Positions 1-8,576 of a stretch of DNA of 58,348 nt are shown here, one piece after another. Origin of the DNA: [Streptosporangium] indianense (lineage in GTDB: Bacteria > Actinomycetota > Actinomycetes > Streptomycetales > Streptomycetaceae); NCBI RefSeq assembly GCF_021474405.1, contig NZ_JAKEIO010000038.1, positions 1-58,348 on the forward strand, read 5' to 3'. The notes under the pieces are model-generated. The model was given only the letters and a program-made list of their open reading frames with translations, was not told the DNA's origin and did not search any database. The position numbers and the translations under genes are program-made. Positions within the stretch are counted from its first letter, which is position 1, and each line of letters opens with the position of its first letter.

Positions 1-134
1 GCTTGGGCCACGGCCAGGGTGACCAGTTCAGCGTCGGTCAGCCGAGGCGGTCGGCCCCGTCGGGGCGAGGTCTTCAAACGGTCGTCTATGTGCACGTACA
101 GTGCGGCCGAGAGGGTGTCTAACTCGGTCGTCAC
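1..134 (-). CDS. IS982-type transposase, amino-terminal part (cut by window edge)
   Basis: First 44 codons of a DDE transposase that would move an IS982-family element. The translation opens VTTELDTLSAALYVHIDD and continues into GRPPRLTDAELVTLAVAQ, the characteristic start of actinobacterial IS982 transposases. The GTG whose complement lies at 132-134 is taken as start because family members begin just before the ELDTL stretch. The catalytic core lies outside the window, so it cannot be said whether the element is intact. It faces away from the amidohydrolase and supports a mobile-element setting for this end. Confidence 0.7.
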   Translation of the reverse strand, partial: MTTELDTLSAALYVHIDDRLKTSPRRGRPPRLTDAELVTLAVAQ

Positions 135-245
135 AACCCGATGTTGGACACCCTCCCTGCGTCCGTGAACCCCGCAATCGGAACTACTCGTCTAGACCCC
201 GAATCCGCAGCAGAACGCGTCCGCGTTCGGTCGGACACCCCGGTG

Positions 246-1334
246 TTATCGCTGATCGCACGAAGTGCTGTCGGCGTGGTCGTCTGCGGATCGGCTGCTG
301 CCCTGCGTGGTGGCGGTGTGCCCGGTCAGCCGCTCCCAGTTGCCGGACCCGATGGCGGCCTTCTCCTCCTCGGTGAACGGTGCTTGCTCCAGGAACGAGC
401 GGGCGACTCCGCGGCTGGTGTCGAGGAAGGGGAAGCCGCCGGGCCGCGTTCCGAAGGTGTAGGGGTAGTCGGTGGAGTACAGCATCCGCTCGGTTCCGAC
501 GACCTCAGCTGTCCACCGCAGGTAGCGCTCGCTGACCGTTCCGCTGCCCGCCACCCAGAAGTTCTGGCGGAAGTAGTCGGCCAGTGGCCGCTCCAGCTTC
601 GCCATGTCCTGCAGGACACCGATGTGGTCGAGGTAGAACAGGACGACCTCGCCCCAGTGCCCCGCGATCACCTGCAGTTGGGGGTGACGGTCGAACACGC
701 CGGAGAAGATCATCCTCAGGTACTGCACGCCCAGGTCGTAGTACCAGCCCAGGCCGGCGGTCGCGAGCGCGCGGCCGACTCCGTTGGGCAGATCCGAGTA
801 GTACGCCTCTTGGACCGCGCTCACAGGGGTCTGGGGGTGGAAGTGCAGCGGCACCCGGAGCCGTTCGGCGGTGGCGTAGAGGTCGTCGAACTCCGGCGCG
901 TCGGCAGGCTTGTCACCGGTGCGCCCGTACAGCATCGCGCCGCGGAAGCCGAGTCGGGTGACCGCGCGTTCCAACTCCGCGGCGGCGGCTTCGGGTGCCG
1001 GCGTCGGGACGGCCGCGAGCGCCTGGAATCGGTCGGGGTGGGCGTCGACGACTTCGGCGAGCGCGTCGTTCGCCTCGCGCGCCACGCTCACGGCGTCCGC
1101 CGCGGTCAGATTCTGCACGCCGGGTGTGGCCAGCGACAACACGGCGACGTCCACGCCTTGATCGTCCATGTCGGCCAGGCGGCAGTCACCGACGTCGCGC
1201 AGCCGCTGCGCTATCGGCTCGTCGCCGTAGCCGAGTTGCGGGATCTGCGGCACCCCTGCCCGTGTCCAGGCATCGAGCAGGACCGGCAGGGCCACGTGCT
1301 CCTCGAGGCCTACGATGCGCAGCTTCTCAGGCAT
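246..1334 (-). CDS. Amidohydrolase-2 family metal-dependent hydrolase or decarboxylase
   Basis: A 362-residue TIM-barrel protein of the ACMSD/gamma-resorcylate decarboxylase branch of the amidohydrolase superfamily. Metal-site elements seen in order: LEEH near residue 10 (the E-x-H that replaces HxH in decarboxylase-type members), HFHPQ around residue 164, GHWGE in the second half, and STDYPY as the last Asp ligand. Family members remove a carboxylate from aromatic acids or hydrolyse C-C/C-N bonds; the substrate cannot be read from sequence. The last ~25 residues (rich in S, D, T) look like a non-conserved tail. It is divergently transcribed from a TetR regulator across a 94-bp gap with a palindrome, so it is probably that regulator's target. 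Confidence 0.85.
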   Translation of the reverse strand: MPEKLRIVGLEEHVALPVLLDAWTRAGVPQIPQLGYGDEPIAQRLRDVGDCRLADMDDQGVDVAVLSLATPGVQNLTAADAVSVAREANDALAEVVDAHPDRFQALAAVPTPAPEAAAAELERAVTRLGFRGAMLYGRTGDKPADAPEFDDLYATAERLRVPLHFHPQTPVSAVQEAYYSDLPNGVGRALATAGLGWYYDLGVQYLRMIFSGVFDRHPQLQVIAGHWGEVVLFYLDHIGVLQDMAKLERPLADYFRQNFWVAGSGTVSERYLRWTAEVVGTERMLYSTDYPYTFGTRPGGFPFLDTSRGVARSFLEQAPFTEEEKAAIGSGNWERLTGHTATTQGSSRSADDHADSTSCDQR

Positions 1335-1379
1335 AGCGCGTTCCTCTTCTCTCGCCGTTTCCAGTGATACCAGCGTTAC

Positions 1380-1397
1380 GATAACATCGATATCATC
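1380..1397. promoter_or_regulatory. Imperfect palindrome, probable TetR operator
   Basis: GATAACATCGATATCATC matches its own reverse complement at 14 of 18 positions and is centred on ATCGAT. It lies between the divergent amidohydrolase and TetR genes, 46 bp before the amidohydrolase start and 32 bp before the regulator start. TATCAT recurs downstream (1417-1422) and may be a -10 or a second half-site. Position and symmetry suit a TetR dimer site that controls both genes; this is inference. Confidence 0.5.
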
Positions 1398-1428
1398 AAT
1401 GGAAGCAAGAGGGCGCTATCATTGATTC

Positions 1429-2175
1429 ATGTCTGAGGGAGCGAAGAACGGTGCCTTCCCCGTCGCAGCGTCGGAGCCTGGAGCCGACGCCCGTGAGGTC
1501 ACCCGGCAGCGGGTGGTTGAGGCAGCGGCGGACCTGCTCGCGCGCGAGGGCCGCGACGCGGTGACCACCCGGGCGGTCGCGGCGGCCGCCGGGACACAGC
1601 CCCCTGCGATCTATCGCCTGTTCGGCGACAAGGACGGGCTCCTCGAGGCAGTGTTGGAGCACGGCCACGCCACCTTCCTCGCGACAAAACACAGGGACAC
1701 CCACCCTGAAGACCCGGTGGAAGATCTGCGGACGGGCTGGGACCTCGCGGTGGAGTTCGGGCTCGCCAACCCCGAGCTGTACGCGCTGATGTACAGCGAC
1801 CCCCAACGCGGCACGGCATCGGCTGCCTTCCAGGCCGGCATGCAGATCCTGCTGGGGCGCATCCGCCGCCTCGCCGCCGGCGGCTGGCTCCGCGTCGACG
1901 AGAAGCTCGCGGCCGCTCTCATCCACGCGACCGCGCGCGGCGCCGTGCTCACTTGGCTGTCGCTGCCCGAGGACCAACGCGACCCGGCCCTGCTCACCAC
2001 TCTGCGCGAATCCATGGTCGCCGCCGTCACCCACGAACAACCCGTGGTGCAGGACGCGGGCCTCGCCGACGCCGCCCGAACCCTGCAGGCCCTCCTGCCG
2101 GGCCAGACAACGCTCAGCGGCGCGGAACAACACCTCCTCAGCGAATGGCTCGACCGCCTTGCCGCGGACGGCTGA
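1429..2175 (+). CDS. TetR/AcrR family transcriptional regulator
   Basis: A 248-residue regulator. Residues ~25-75 form a typical TetR helix-turn-helix: TRQRVVEAAADLLAREG, then AVAAAAGTQPPAIYRLFGDKDGLLEAVLEH. The remaining ~170 residues are the variable ligand-binding, dimerising domain. It is transcribed away from the amidohydrolase with a palindrome between them, so it likely represses that gene and itself until a small aromatic-type ligand binds. The ligand is unknown. The N-terminal ~20 residues before the HTH are longer than in many TetR proteins. Confidence 0.88.
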   Translation: MSEGAKNGAFPVAASEPGADAREVTRQRVVEAAADLLAREGRDAVTTRAVAAAAGTQPPAIYRLFGDKDGLLEAVLEHGHATFLATKHRDTHPEDPVEDLRTGWDLAVEFGLANPELYALMYSDPQRGTASAAFQAGMQILLGRIRRLAAGGWLRVDEKLAAALIHATARGAVLTWLSLPEDQRDPALLTTLRESMVAAVTHEQPVVQDAGLADAARTLQALLPGQTTLSGAEQHLLSEWLDRLAADG

Positions 2176-2394
2176 CTGATTCCACACGGGGTCTGCCAAA
2201 GCGCGAGAACGATGGGCGGCGTGGGTTCGTGGCATCGTCCGTCGCGAAGGAGGGCCCGGACAACGTCGACGCGCGTGTGCGTTCGTCGAACCGGCGGGAC
2301 GCAGTGCCCGACACGGAACAACGGCCAGCACGAGGCTGGCAACGTCGTCCAGTGTCACGGTGGTTCCTTTGAATCTCGTGCAGCACCGGGCGCC

Positions 2395-2560
2395 TACCGG
2401 TGTTCTGCAGCTGGTGCGCCGCTCGCTGGCCCTGGCCTGGCGCGTCGACCGGCGGGGCTGTCGGCCTGCTGCTGTGCCAGTTGGTCACCGGCGTGATGCA
2501 GGCCCTGGGCGTGGTCGCCATCGTCGGCACCCTGACCGCCCTGCTGCGGGACGGTGACGG
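2395..2560 (+). pseudogene. Remnant of an ABC exporter (transmembrane subunit N-terminus), frameshifted
   Basis: Two overlapping frames give a continuous ABC-exporter beginning: VLQLVRRSLALAWRVDRRG in one frame, then (after a one-base shift near 2458) GLLLCQLVTGVMQALGVVAI followed by VGTLTALLRDGD. That is the first cytoplasmic helix plus the first membrane helix of a type IV exporter fused to its ATPase. Nothing further is present, so it is a scrap left by deletion. The rest of 2176-2626 shows no credible gene. Confidence 0.5.
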
Positions 2561-2626
2561 GAGCGCAGGCCAGTCTCCCCCCATTGGCCGTTCCCGGCCG
2601 CTCGGACGGGCGGTTACGGTCCGGGC

Positions 2627-4003
2627 ATGGACGAGCTGACCAGGATCATCCGTCACGCCGCCGAGCATGCCGCCGCCTACCGCCGTTCGCTGCCCGGGCG
2701 GCCGGTGGCCCGTCCCGTGGACCATGCAGCCCTGCGCACCGCCTTCTCCCGCCCCTTGAACCACTCCCCCGCCGACCCACTCACGGTGATCGACGAGCTG
2801 GTGGCCGCTACCGAGACGGGGCTTGTCGCCACTGCGGGGCCGCGCTTCTTCGGTTTCGTCGTCGGCGGGGCGCTGCCCGCGGCCACCGCTGCGGAGATCC
2901 TGGCCGCCGGGTGGGATCAGAACGCCTTCAACGCCGCGCTCTCGCCCGCCGCCCTTGCTGCGGAGGAGGCGGCAGGTGCCTGGCTGAAGGACCTGCTCGG
3001 GCTCCCCGCCACGGCGTCCACCGGGTTCGTCACCGGCGGGCAGGCGGCCAACACCGCGGGACTCGCGGCCGCCCGGCAGCACCTGCTCACCGAGGCCGGC
3101 TGGGACGTCGCGCGCCAGGGGCTGGGCGGCGCCCCGCGTCTGCGGGTGGTCGCGGGCGATGAGCGTCACGCCACCATCGACCGCTCACTGCGGCTGCTCG
3201 GCCTGGGCACCGACTGCGTGGACACGGTCCGCACGGACGAACGCGGCGCCCTGGACACCGAGGAGCTCCGCCGCGTACTGGCAACCGACCCGGACACACC
3301 GGCGATCGTCTGTACGCAGGCGGGCAACGTGAACACCGGGGCTTGCGATGATCTCCGTACCGCGTGCGATGTCACGCACGCTCACGGCGGCTGGGTGCAC
3401 GTCGACGGCGCCTTCGGCCTGTGGGCAGCCGCGAGCCCGGCGACCCGCACCCTCGTCGACGGGGTCGAGCTGGCCGACTCCTGGGCCTGCGACGGCCACA
3501 AGTGGCTGAACGTGCCCTACGACTGCGGCTACGCGTTCTGCTCCCGCCCCGCCGTCCACGCCGACGCTCTGTCGTACACCGCCTCCTACCTCACCCGCGC
3601 CGACGGCGCTCCGGTCGGTGGGGCCGACTACACCGTCGAGTCCTCCCGTCACGCACGCGGCTTCGCCACCTGGGCGGCGCTGCGCGAACTCGGCCGGGAC
3701 GGCATCGCCGCCCTCGTGGACCGCTGCTGCTCCCTCGCCCGCCGTTTCGCCGACGGCCTGACCGCGGCGGGCTTCGACGTGGTCAACGACGTGACGCTCA
3801 ACCAGGTCCTCGTCGGCTTCGGCGACGACTCCCGCACCGACCGGGTGGTGCAGGCCGTGCAGGACGACGGCACCTGTTGGATGGGCGCCACCACCTGGCG
3901 CGGCAGACGGCTGATGCGCATCTCGGTCTCCGGTCACTCCACGACCGAGGCCGACGTCGACCGGTCGATCGCGGCGACCGTGCGACTCGCGCGAGCGTCG
4001 TAA
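2627..4003 (+). CDS. Pyridoxal-phosphate-dependent decarboxylase (group II)
   Basis: A 458-residue group II PLP decarboxylase of the aromatic-amino-acid/glutamate decarboxylase type, normal in length. The PLP lysine is Lys292 in DGHKWLN, and the ring-nitrogen Asp is Asp260 in HVDGAFG. TGGQAANT (phosphate cup) and the C-terminal WMGATTWRGRRLMRISV block are also present. It would turn an amino acid into an amine and CO2; the substrate is not evident. The ATG at 2627 is chosen because MDELTRIIRHAAEHAAAYR matches the family start. It stands alone between decayed transporter genes, which may once have supplied its substrate. Confidence 0.88.
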   Translation: MDELTRIIRHAAEHAAAYRRSLPGRPVARPVDHAALRTAFSRPLNHSPADPLTVIDELVAATETGLVATAGPRFFGFVVGGALPAATAAEILAAGWDQNAFNAALSPAALAAEEAAGAWLKDLLGLPATASTGFVTGGQAANTAGLAAARQHLLTEAGWDVARQGLGGAPRLRVVAGDERHATIDRSLRLLGLGTDCVDTVRTDERGALDTEELRRVLATDPDTPAIVCTQAGNVNTGACDDLRTACDVTHAHGGWVHVDGAFGLWAAASPATRTLVDGVELADSWACDGHKWLNVPYDCGYAFCSRPAVHADALSYTASYLTRADGAPVGGADYTVESSRHARGFATWAALRELGRDGIAALVDRCCSLARRFADGLTAAGFDVVNDVTLNQVLVGFGDDSRTDRVVQAVQDDGTCWMGATTWRGRRLMRISVSGHSTTEADVDRSIAATVRLARAS

Positions 4004-4174
4004 CCCTGGCCACGTTCGCCTCCTCCGTGACTGCCAGGCCGACCGAGCACACCCCAATCGAAAAGGTGTATGTTTCATGCTTTTCCGGACTCCTTGTGAG
4101 ATTTGGTCTCATGTACGGATGGCGGGCGACGGCCGGCCAGTCGACCACCGCCGCCTGTACGAGCGGAGGCGGAG

Positions 4175-4581
4175 ATGAAAAGCGTCGATACGGCGGTCCG
4201 CGATCTTCGCGAGCCGCTCTTGTGATAGCCGTCTGCGGTACGACGGGCACCGCCCAGGCCGATCCGGGCGATGGTGAGCTCCAGTTCGGCTACGTCCTGC
4301 CGGAGACGGGACAACTGGCCTACCTCGGCCCGACGCAGATCGAGTCTCTGAAGTTCGCGATAGAGAAGATCAACGACGCCGGCGGGGTTCTGGGCAAGTC
4401 CGTGCCGACCGTGGTCTCCGGTGACGAGGCGGGCCAGGAGGCCGTTGCGGCCCAGTCGGCGGACCGGGTCCTGGCGGCAGGCGTGGACGCGATCGCCGGA
4501 GCCGCGGCTTCCGGCATGCCACTGGCGTTCATCGACCGGGTGACCGGTGCGAGCGTCGTGCAGTGCTCGGGGTCGAACACC
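4175..4581 (+). pseudogene. livK: Branched-chain amino acid ABC transporter substrate-binding protein, truncated
   Basis: An ATG at 4175 opens a leader frame that shifts near 4200 into a lipoprotein/secretion-like segment ending CGTTGTAQA, followed by a clear LivK-type N-terminus: FGYVLPETGQLAYLGP, INDAGGVLGK, SADRVLAAGVDAIAGAAASG, then VTGASVVQCSGSNT. Similarity stops exactly where opposite-strand livF similarity begins (about 4581), so the two genes were joined tail to tail by a deletion or inversion. Only about a third of the binding protein remains and it cannot be functional. Confidence 0.6.
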
Positions 4582-5054
4582 GTCATCAGGGCACGGGCCA
4601 TCGCGAGCATCTGGCGCTCGCCGCCGGACATGGCGCCGGCCTTCTGCTTGCGGCGGTCGGCCAGCAGGGGGAAGAGCTCCTCGACCGCCGCGACCCGCCG
4701 TGTGTGCTCCTTGGGCCGTAGGTACACGCCCATCCGCAGGTTCTCCTCGACGGTCAGCGTGGGAAACACGTTCTGCAGCTGCGGTACGTAGACCACGCCG
4801 CGCCGGACCAGCTCGTGCGCGGGCAGTCCGGACACGTCCTCCCCGTGCAGCCGCACGGTGCCGCTGCGTACCCGCAACAGCCCAAAGACGGCCTTGCCCA
4901 GGGTCGACTTGCCCGCGCCGTTGGGGCCGATCACGCCGACCACCTCGCCCGGCCGCACCTCGACGCTGCATCCCGCGCAGTACGTCGACGCCCGGCACAT
5001 AGCCGGCGACGAGCTCGTCGGCCGCCAGCACCGGTGCCTGCCCTTTGCGGACAT
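4582..5054 (-). pseudogene. livF: Branched-chain amino acid ABC ATPase LivF, frameshifted and truncated
   Basis: Walker A (GPNGAGKST), the Q-loop (YVPQLQNVFPTLTVEENL) and the signature (MSGGERQMLAMARALM) are all readable, but the gene ends at the signature helix: Walker B, the D-loop and the H-switch are missing. Near the start the reading switches frame twice: LAADELVAGYVPGVDVLRG is in one frame, while MSAKG and SVEVRPGEVVGVIG are in another. Known LivF proteins read these segments continuously. This is a dead relic of the Liv transporter energising subunit. Confidence 0.65.
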
Positions 5055-5056
5055 CG

Positions 5057-5453
5057 CTACTCCTCCTCGCCCTGTTCGCCGGCCGCCTCCGGTTCGTCGT
5101 GCCGCTTGCCCAGGTAGGCGTCGACGACGGCGGCGTTCCGGCCGATCGTGTGTGGTGGGCCCTCGCCCACCAGGCGGCCGTCGGCCATCGGTTCGTCGAA
5201 CAGGAGCATCACCGGCCGGGTCATGAGCGCGCGGGCCAGTTCCAGCAGTTTGCGCTGCCCGCCGGAGAGCGTGCCGGCGAAGTCGTCGCGCAGGTGCCCG
5301 AGCCGGAACCGGTCCAGCAGTTCGTCGGCGCGGCGCTCGGACTCTCGCTCCTGCCCGCGCGACAGCGGTCGCTGCAGGGCGGGCAGGGCGCCTTCACCGC
5401 GTTGCCCGGGTGCGGCGAGCAGCAAGTTCTCCAGCACCGTGAGCCCGGCGAAT
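5057..5453 (-). pseudogene. livG: Branched-chain amino acid ABC ATPase LivG, internally deleted
   Basis: Begins mid-protein at FAGLTVLENLLLAAPGQ and keeps the ABC signature LSGGQRKLLELARALM and a Walker B DEP (VMLLFDEPMA). It then jumps straight to the C-terminal DGRLVGEGPPHTIGRNAAV and VDAYLG. The Walker A half and the D-loop/switch region are gone. It sits 2 bp from livF in the usual livG-livF order and abuts a livM fragment upstream. Confidence 0.6.
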
Positions 5454-5900
5454 CAGCAGGGCGAGGAGGTCTCCGACCACGGCCACCAGCGCCCATCCGA
5501 CGATCATCACCCAGAGGTCGCGGGAGCTGAACCTCACGAGCCACACGCCGTAGGTGCCGGGTTCGATGGGGCTGAGGGCGTGGAAGTCGTTGGCGAAGTG
5601 CTGCAGCCCGACTCTCCGCCGGTGACCGGCTCGGCCCAGCTGGACCGGTAGAAGAGCCGTAGCGTCTCCCCACCGCGATCGTGGTGATCGCGAGGTAGTC
5701 GGCGCGCAGCCGCAGGGTGGGCAAGCCGAGCAGCAGGGCCAGCACGATCGCGCAGGCGATTCCGCCCAGGACGCCGAGCCACATCGGGCCGCCGTACGTC
5801 GAGACCGTGATGGCGAGGCCGTAGCCGCCGACCGGCATGAACCCGACCTGCCCGAAGTTCAGCAGACCGGTGTATCCGAAGTGCAGGTTCACGGCAGGGC
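5454..5900 (-). pseudogene. livM: Branched-chain amino acid ABC permease LivM, fragment
   Basis: Reads NLHFGYTGLLNFGQVGFM and membrane segments LGVLGGIACAIVLALLLGLP and RLRADYLAITTIAVG, the conserved LivM core. A frameshift near 5670 breaks the frame, after which TLRLFYRSSWAEPVTGGESG continues in another frame. Both ends are missing and livH is absent. Together with livK, livF and livG this is one collapsed Liv locus. Confidence 0.55.
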
Positions 5901-5965
5901 GGTGCGGGGCCGCGACCGGTCCCCCGATCCGGTCGTGGCCCCGCGGGCTGGGGTGTTGAGGTCGG

Positions 5966-7369
5966 TCACGAGCCGCAGCAGCCGCCCGCCGGAGCCCCCT
6001 CGGCAACGGGGCCTACGGCCACCGCGGCGGGGGCGCCGAGCTGAACGAGCTGGGGCGCCGGGGCGCAGCAGCCGTCGCCGCTCTGGTCGGCCTCGGGGGC
6101 GTCGAAGAGGCCGGCGCCGCCGCACACCCCGGTCTCGGGCAGGGTCAGTTCGACGCGGTCGGCCGCGTCGAGGTCGCCGGCGATGGCGGCGGCGACGGAG
6201 CGGACCTGCTCGTAGCCGGTCATGGCGAGGAAGGTGGGAGCGCGGCCGTAGGACTTCATGCCGACCAGATAGATGCCCTGCTCGGGGTGGGAGAGCTCCC
6301 GGTGACCGTGGGGGTAGACGGTGCCGCAGGAGTGCTGGTTGGGGTCGATCAGCGGGGCGAGCGCGACGGGGGCCTGGAGGCGCTCGTCGAGACCGAGGCG
6401 GACCTCGGACAGGAAGGAGAGGTCGGGGCGGAAGCCGGTCAGCACGATCACCTCGTCGACCGGGTCGAGGCGGCGGCCGTCCTCGGCCACGAGCACGAGC
6501 TGCTCGCCGTCGCGCTCGATCACCTCGGTGCGGAAGCCCGTGACCGCATCGGCGTATCCCTGTTCGACAGCGGCCTTGGCGGCCAGGCCCAGGGCGCCGC
6601 GGGCGGGCAGCTGGTCGGCTTCTCCGCCGCCGAAGGTGGAGCCGGAGATCCCGCGGCGCAGGATCCACACGCCCTTCGTGCCGGTCCCGTCGCCTGCCTT
6701 GGCCAGGTCGGCGAGGTAGGCGAGAGCGGTGAAGGCGGAGGCCCCGGAGCCGATGACGGCGGTGCGCTTGCCCGCGTACCGGGCGCGGACGGCCGGGTCC
6801 TTCAGGTCGGGGACGCGGTAGATGATCCGGTCGGCGGCCGCGCGCTCGCCGAGTGCGGCGAGTCCGCTGGCGCCGGCGGGGCTGGGGGTGGCCCAGGTGC
6901 CGGAGGCGTCGATGACCGCGCGGGCCAACAGCCGTTCCTGGCGGCCGTCGGCGTAGGTGACGTGGATGACGAAGGGCTGGGCGTCGCGGTCGGCGTCGAC
7001 GATCCGGTCCCGGCCAGCCCGGGAGACCCCGGTGACCTGAGCGCCGGTGCGTACGCGTTCGTCGAGGACGTCGGCGAGCGGCTGCAGGTACTGCTCGGCC
7101 CAGTCGCCGCCGGAGGGGTAGGTCGCCGGGTCGGGCCGCGTCCAGCCGGTCGGGGCCAGCAGCTTCTCGGCGGCCGGGTCGACGACCTCGCCCCAGGGGG
7201 AGAACAGCCGCACGTGCGACCACTCGCGCACCGCCGCTCCGGCGGCTGGGCCGGCTTCGAGGACCAGGGGCTCGATGCCGCGCTCGAGGAGGTGGGCGGC
7301 GGCGGCCAGACCGGCGGGTCCGGCGCCGATCACGATGACAGGCAGCTCGGTGGTGGCGGGCGCGTTCAC
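5966..7369 (-). CDS. FAD/NAD(P)-dependent oxidoreductase of the arsenic cluster
   Basis: About 467 residues with two dinucleotide-binding folds: FAD site GAGPAGLAAAAHLLERG near the start, and NADPH site AVIGSGASAFTALAYLADL mid-protein. The C-terminus carries GDGCCAPAP and ends GGCCGS; paired cysteines suit a redox relay or thiol-bound arsenic. Flavoproteins of this class sit in Streptomyces ars clusters and are thought to oxidise arsenicals or reduce a thiol partner. GTG at 7367-7369 is preferred because AAGGAG lies 5 bp upstream and the next residues match the family; an upstream in-frame ATG (7450) would run back through the operator. Divergent from arsO. Confidence 0.75.
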   Translation of the reverse strand: MNAPATTELPVIVIGAGPAGLAAAAHLLERGIEPLVLEAGPAAGAAVREWSHVRLFSPWGEVVDPAAEKLLAPTGWTRPDPATYPSGGDWAEQYLQPLADVLDERVRTGAQVTGVSRAGRDRIVDADRDAQPFVIHVTYADGRQERLLARAVIDASGTWATPSPAGASGLAALGERAAADRIIYRVPDLKDPAVRARYAGKRTAVIGSGASAFTALAYLADLAKAGDGTGTKGVWILRRGISGSTFGGGEADQLPARGALGLAAKAAVEQGYADAVTGFRTEVIERDGEQLVLVAEDGRRLDPVDEVIVLTGFRPDLSFLSEVRLGLDERLQAPVALAPLIDPNQHSCGTVYPHGHRELSHPEQGIYLVGMKSYGRAPTFLAMTGYEQVRSVAAAIAGDLDAADRVELTLPETGVCGGAGLFDAPEADQSGDGCCAPAPQLVQLGAPAAVAVGPVAEGAPAGGCCGS

Positions 7370-7426
7370 GGCGACTCCTTGCGTATTTCGACGTCCGTCG
7401 ATGGCGCGGCCCAGCATGGCACCTGT

Positions 7427-7458
7427 ATCGATAGACGTCAACATAGACATTCATCGAA
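7427..7458. promoter_or_regulatory. ArsR box between the flavoprotein and arsO
   Basis: A 32-bp box with the core GTCAACATAG (7437-7446) flanked by ATCGATAGAC and ATTCATCGAA. The box at 8545-8576 has the same length, the same core at the same offset and similar flanks, so both are probably bound by the ArsR at 8569. A further inverted repeat, TCGAC-gtcc-GTCGA (7388-7401), lies closer to the flavoprotein start. Confidence 0.55.
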
Positions 7459-7474
7459 CCCAGGGGATTCGTTC

Positions 7475-8564
7475 ATGGAGCACATCGACGTCGCGGTGAT
7501 CGGGGGCGGACAGTCCGGCCTCGCCGCCCCCCACGCCCTGCTGCGCAAGGGTGGTGCTGGAGGCGTCCGGAGCCGCGGCCGGGTCCTCGCCGCGGCACTA
7601 CGAAAGCCTCACCCTGTTCTCCCCGGCCCGGTACAGCTCCCTGCCCGGCATGCCGTTCCCCGGCGATCCGGACCGCTACCCGTACCGGGACGAGGTCGCC
7701 GCCTACCTCACCAGCTACGCCGCCCGCCTGGACGCGGACATCCGCACGCGCTGCCGGGTCACCGGCGTACGGCGCGGTGGCGCCGGCTTCGAGGTGGAGC
7801 TCGCCGACGGCGGCGCGCTGGCGGCGCGGGCCGTGGTCGCCGCGTCCGGCACGTTCGGCCACCCCCACCCCCACCGCCCCCGCTTGCCGGGTCCGGACGG
7901 CTTCACCGGCACGGTGCTGCACGCCGCCGACTACCGCCGCCCGGATCCCTTCACCGGCCACCGGGTCGTGGTGGTGGGTACGGGAAACTCCGCCGTGCAG
8001 ATCGCCGCCGAACTCGCCGCAGCCGCCCGGGTCACGCTCGCCAGCCGCGCGCCGGTGAAGTTCGTCCGCCAGAAGATCGCCGGGCGCGACCTGCACTTCT
8101 GGCTGCGGCACACCGGCCTGGACATCACCCCGCTCGGCGGCCTGCTGCGCCGGCCGCCCACGCAGCTCGTCATCGACGACGGCCGCTACCGCACCGCCCT
8201 CGCCCAGGGCGCTCCGGACCGGCGGCCGCTCTTCAACGGCATCGATGGCGCGAAGGTCTGCTGGACGGGCGGAACCAAGGAGGAAGCCGACGCGATCGTG
8301 CTCGCCACCGGCTACCGGCCCGACCTGCCATACCTTGCCGGCCTGGACGGCGCGCTCGACGCCGCCGGGCAGCCTGTGCACCGCGGCGGAGCCTCGGCCA
8401 CCGTGCCGGGCCTGGCCTTCGTCGGGCTGGAGTGGCAGCGCTCCCTGTCCTCCCCAACTCGCCGCGCGGAATTGGCCGGGACGCTGACCGCACCGCCGCC
8501 GTCTCGCCGCCCACCTGCGGAGCCAGTGACCCTCGCCCGCCTGGTTCGACATGTGTCAACATAG
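7475..8564 (+). pseudogene. arsO: ArsO-type flavin monooxygenase with two frameshifts
   Basis: Starts MEHIDVAVIGGGQSGLAAPH (FAD GxGxxG). After ALLRKG the frame shifts near 7550 to VVLEASGAAAGSSPRHYESL, LFSPARYSSLPGMPFPGD and later VVVVGTGNSAVQIAAEL (NADPH site), ending GLAFVGLEWQRSLSS. A second shift near 8450 is needed to recover SPRGIGRDADRTAA, which ArsO-like proteins have as their last helix. ArsO is a flavin-dependent monooxygenase found in Streptomyces arsenic clusters. Either the gene is inactivated or the sequence has two indel errors; the residues are otherwise well conserved. Confidence 0.65.
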
Positions 8565-8576
8565 GCGCATGTCGAA
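8545..8576. promoter_or_regulatory. ArsR autoregulatory box
   Basis: Perfect 9-bp inverted repeat TTCGACATG ... CATGTCGAA separated by 14 bp, containing the core GTCAACATAG (8555-8564). It overlaps the arsR start codon at 8569, so bound protein would block transcription or initiation of its own gene. The same core recurs at 7437-7446. Confidence 0.6.

Noticed and set aside
7370..7450. Upstream ATG at 7450 as start of the arsenic flavoprotein
   Set aside because: Translation from there crosses the ArsR box and adds 27 unconserved residues; GTG at 7369 has AAGGAG at the right distance.
5889..7454. Second minus-strand frame across the flavoprotein gene
   Set aside because: Arg/Pro-rich shadow; the FAD and NADPH motifs are in the other frame.
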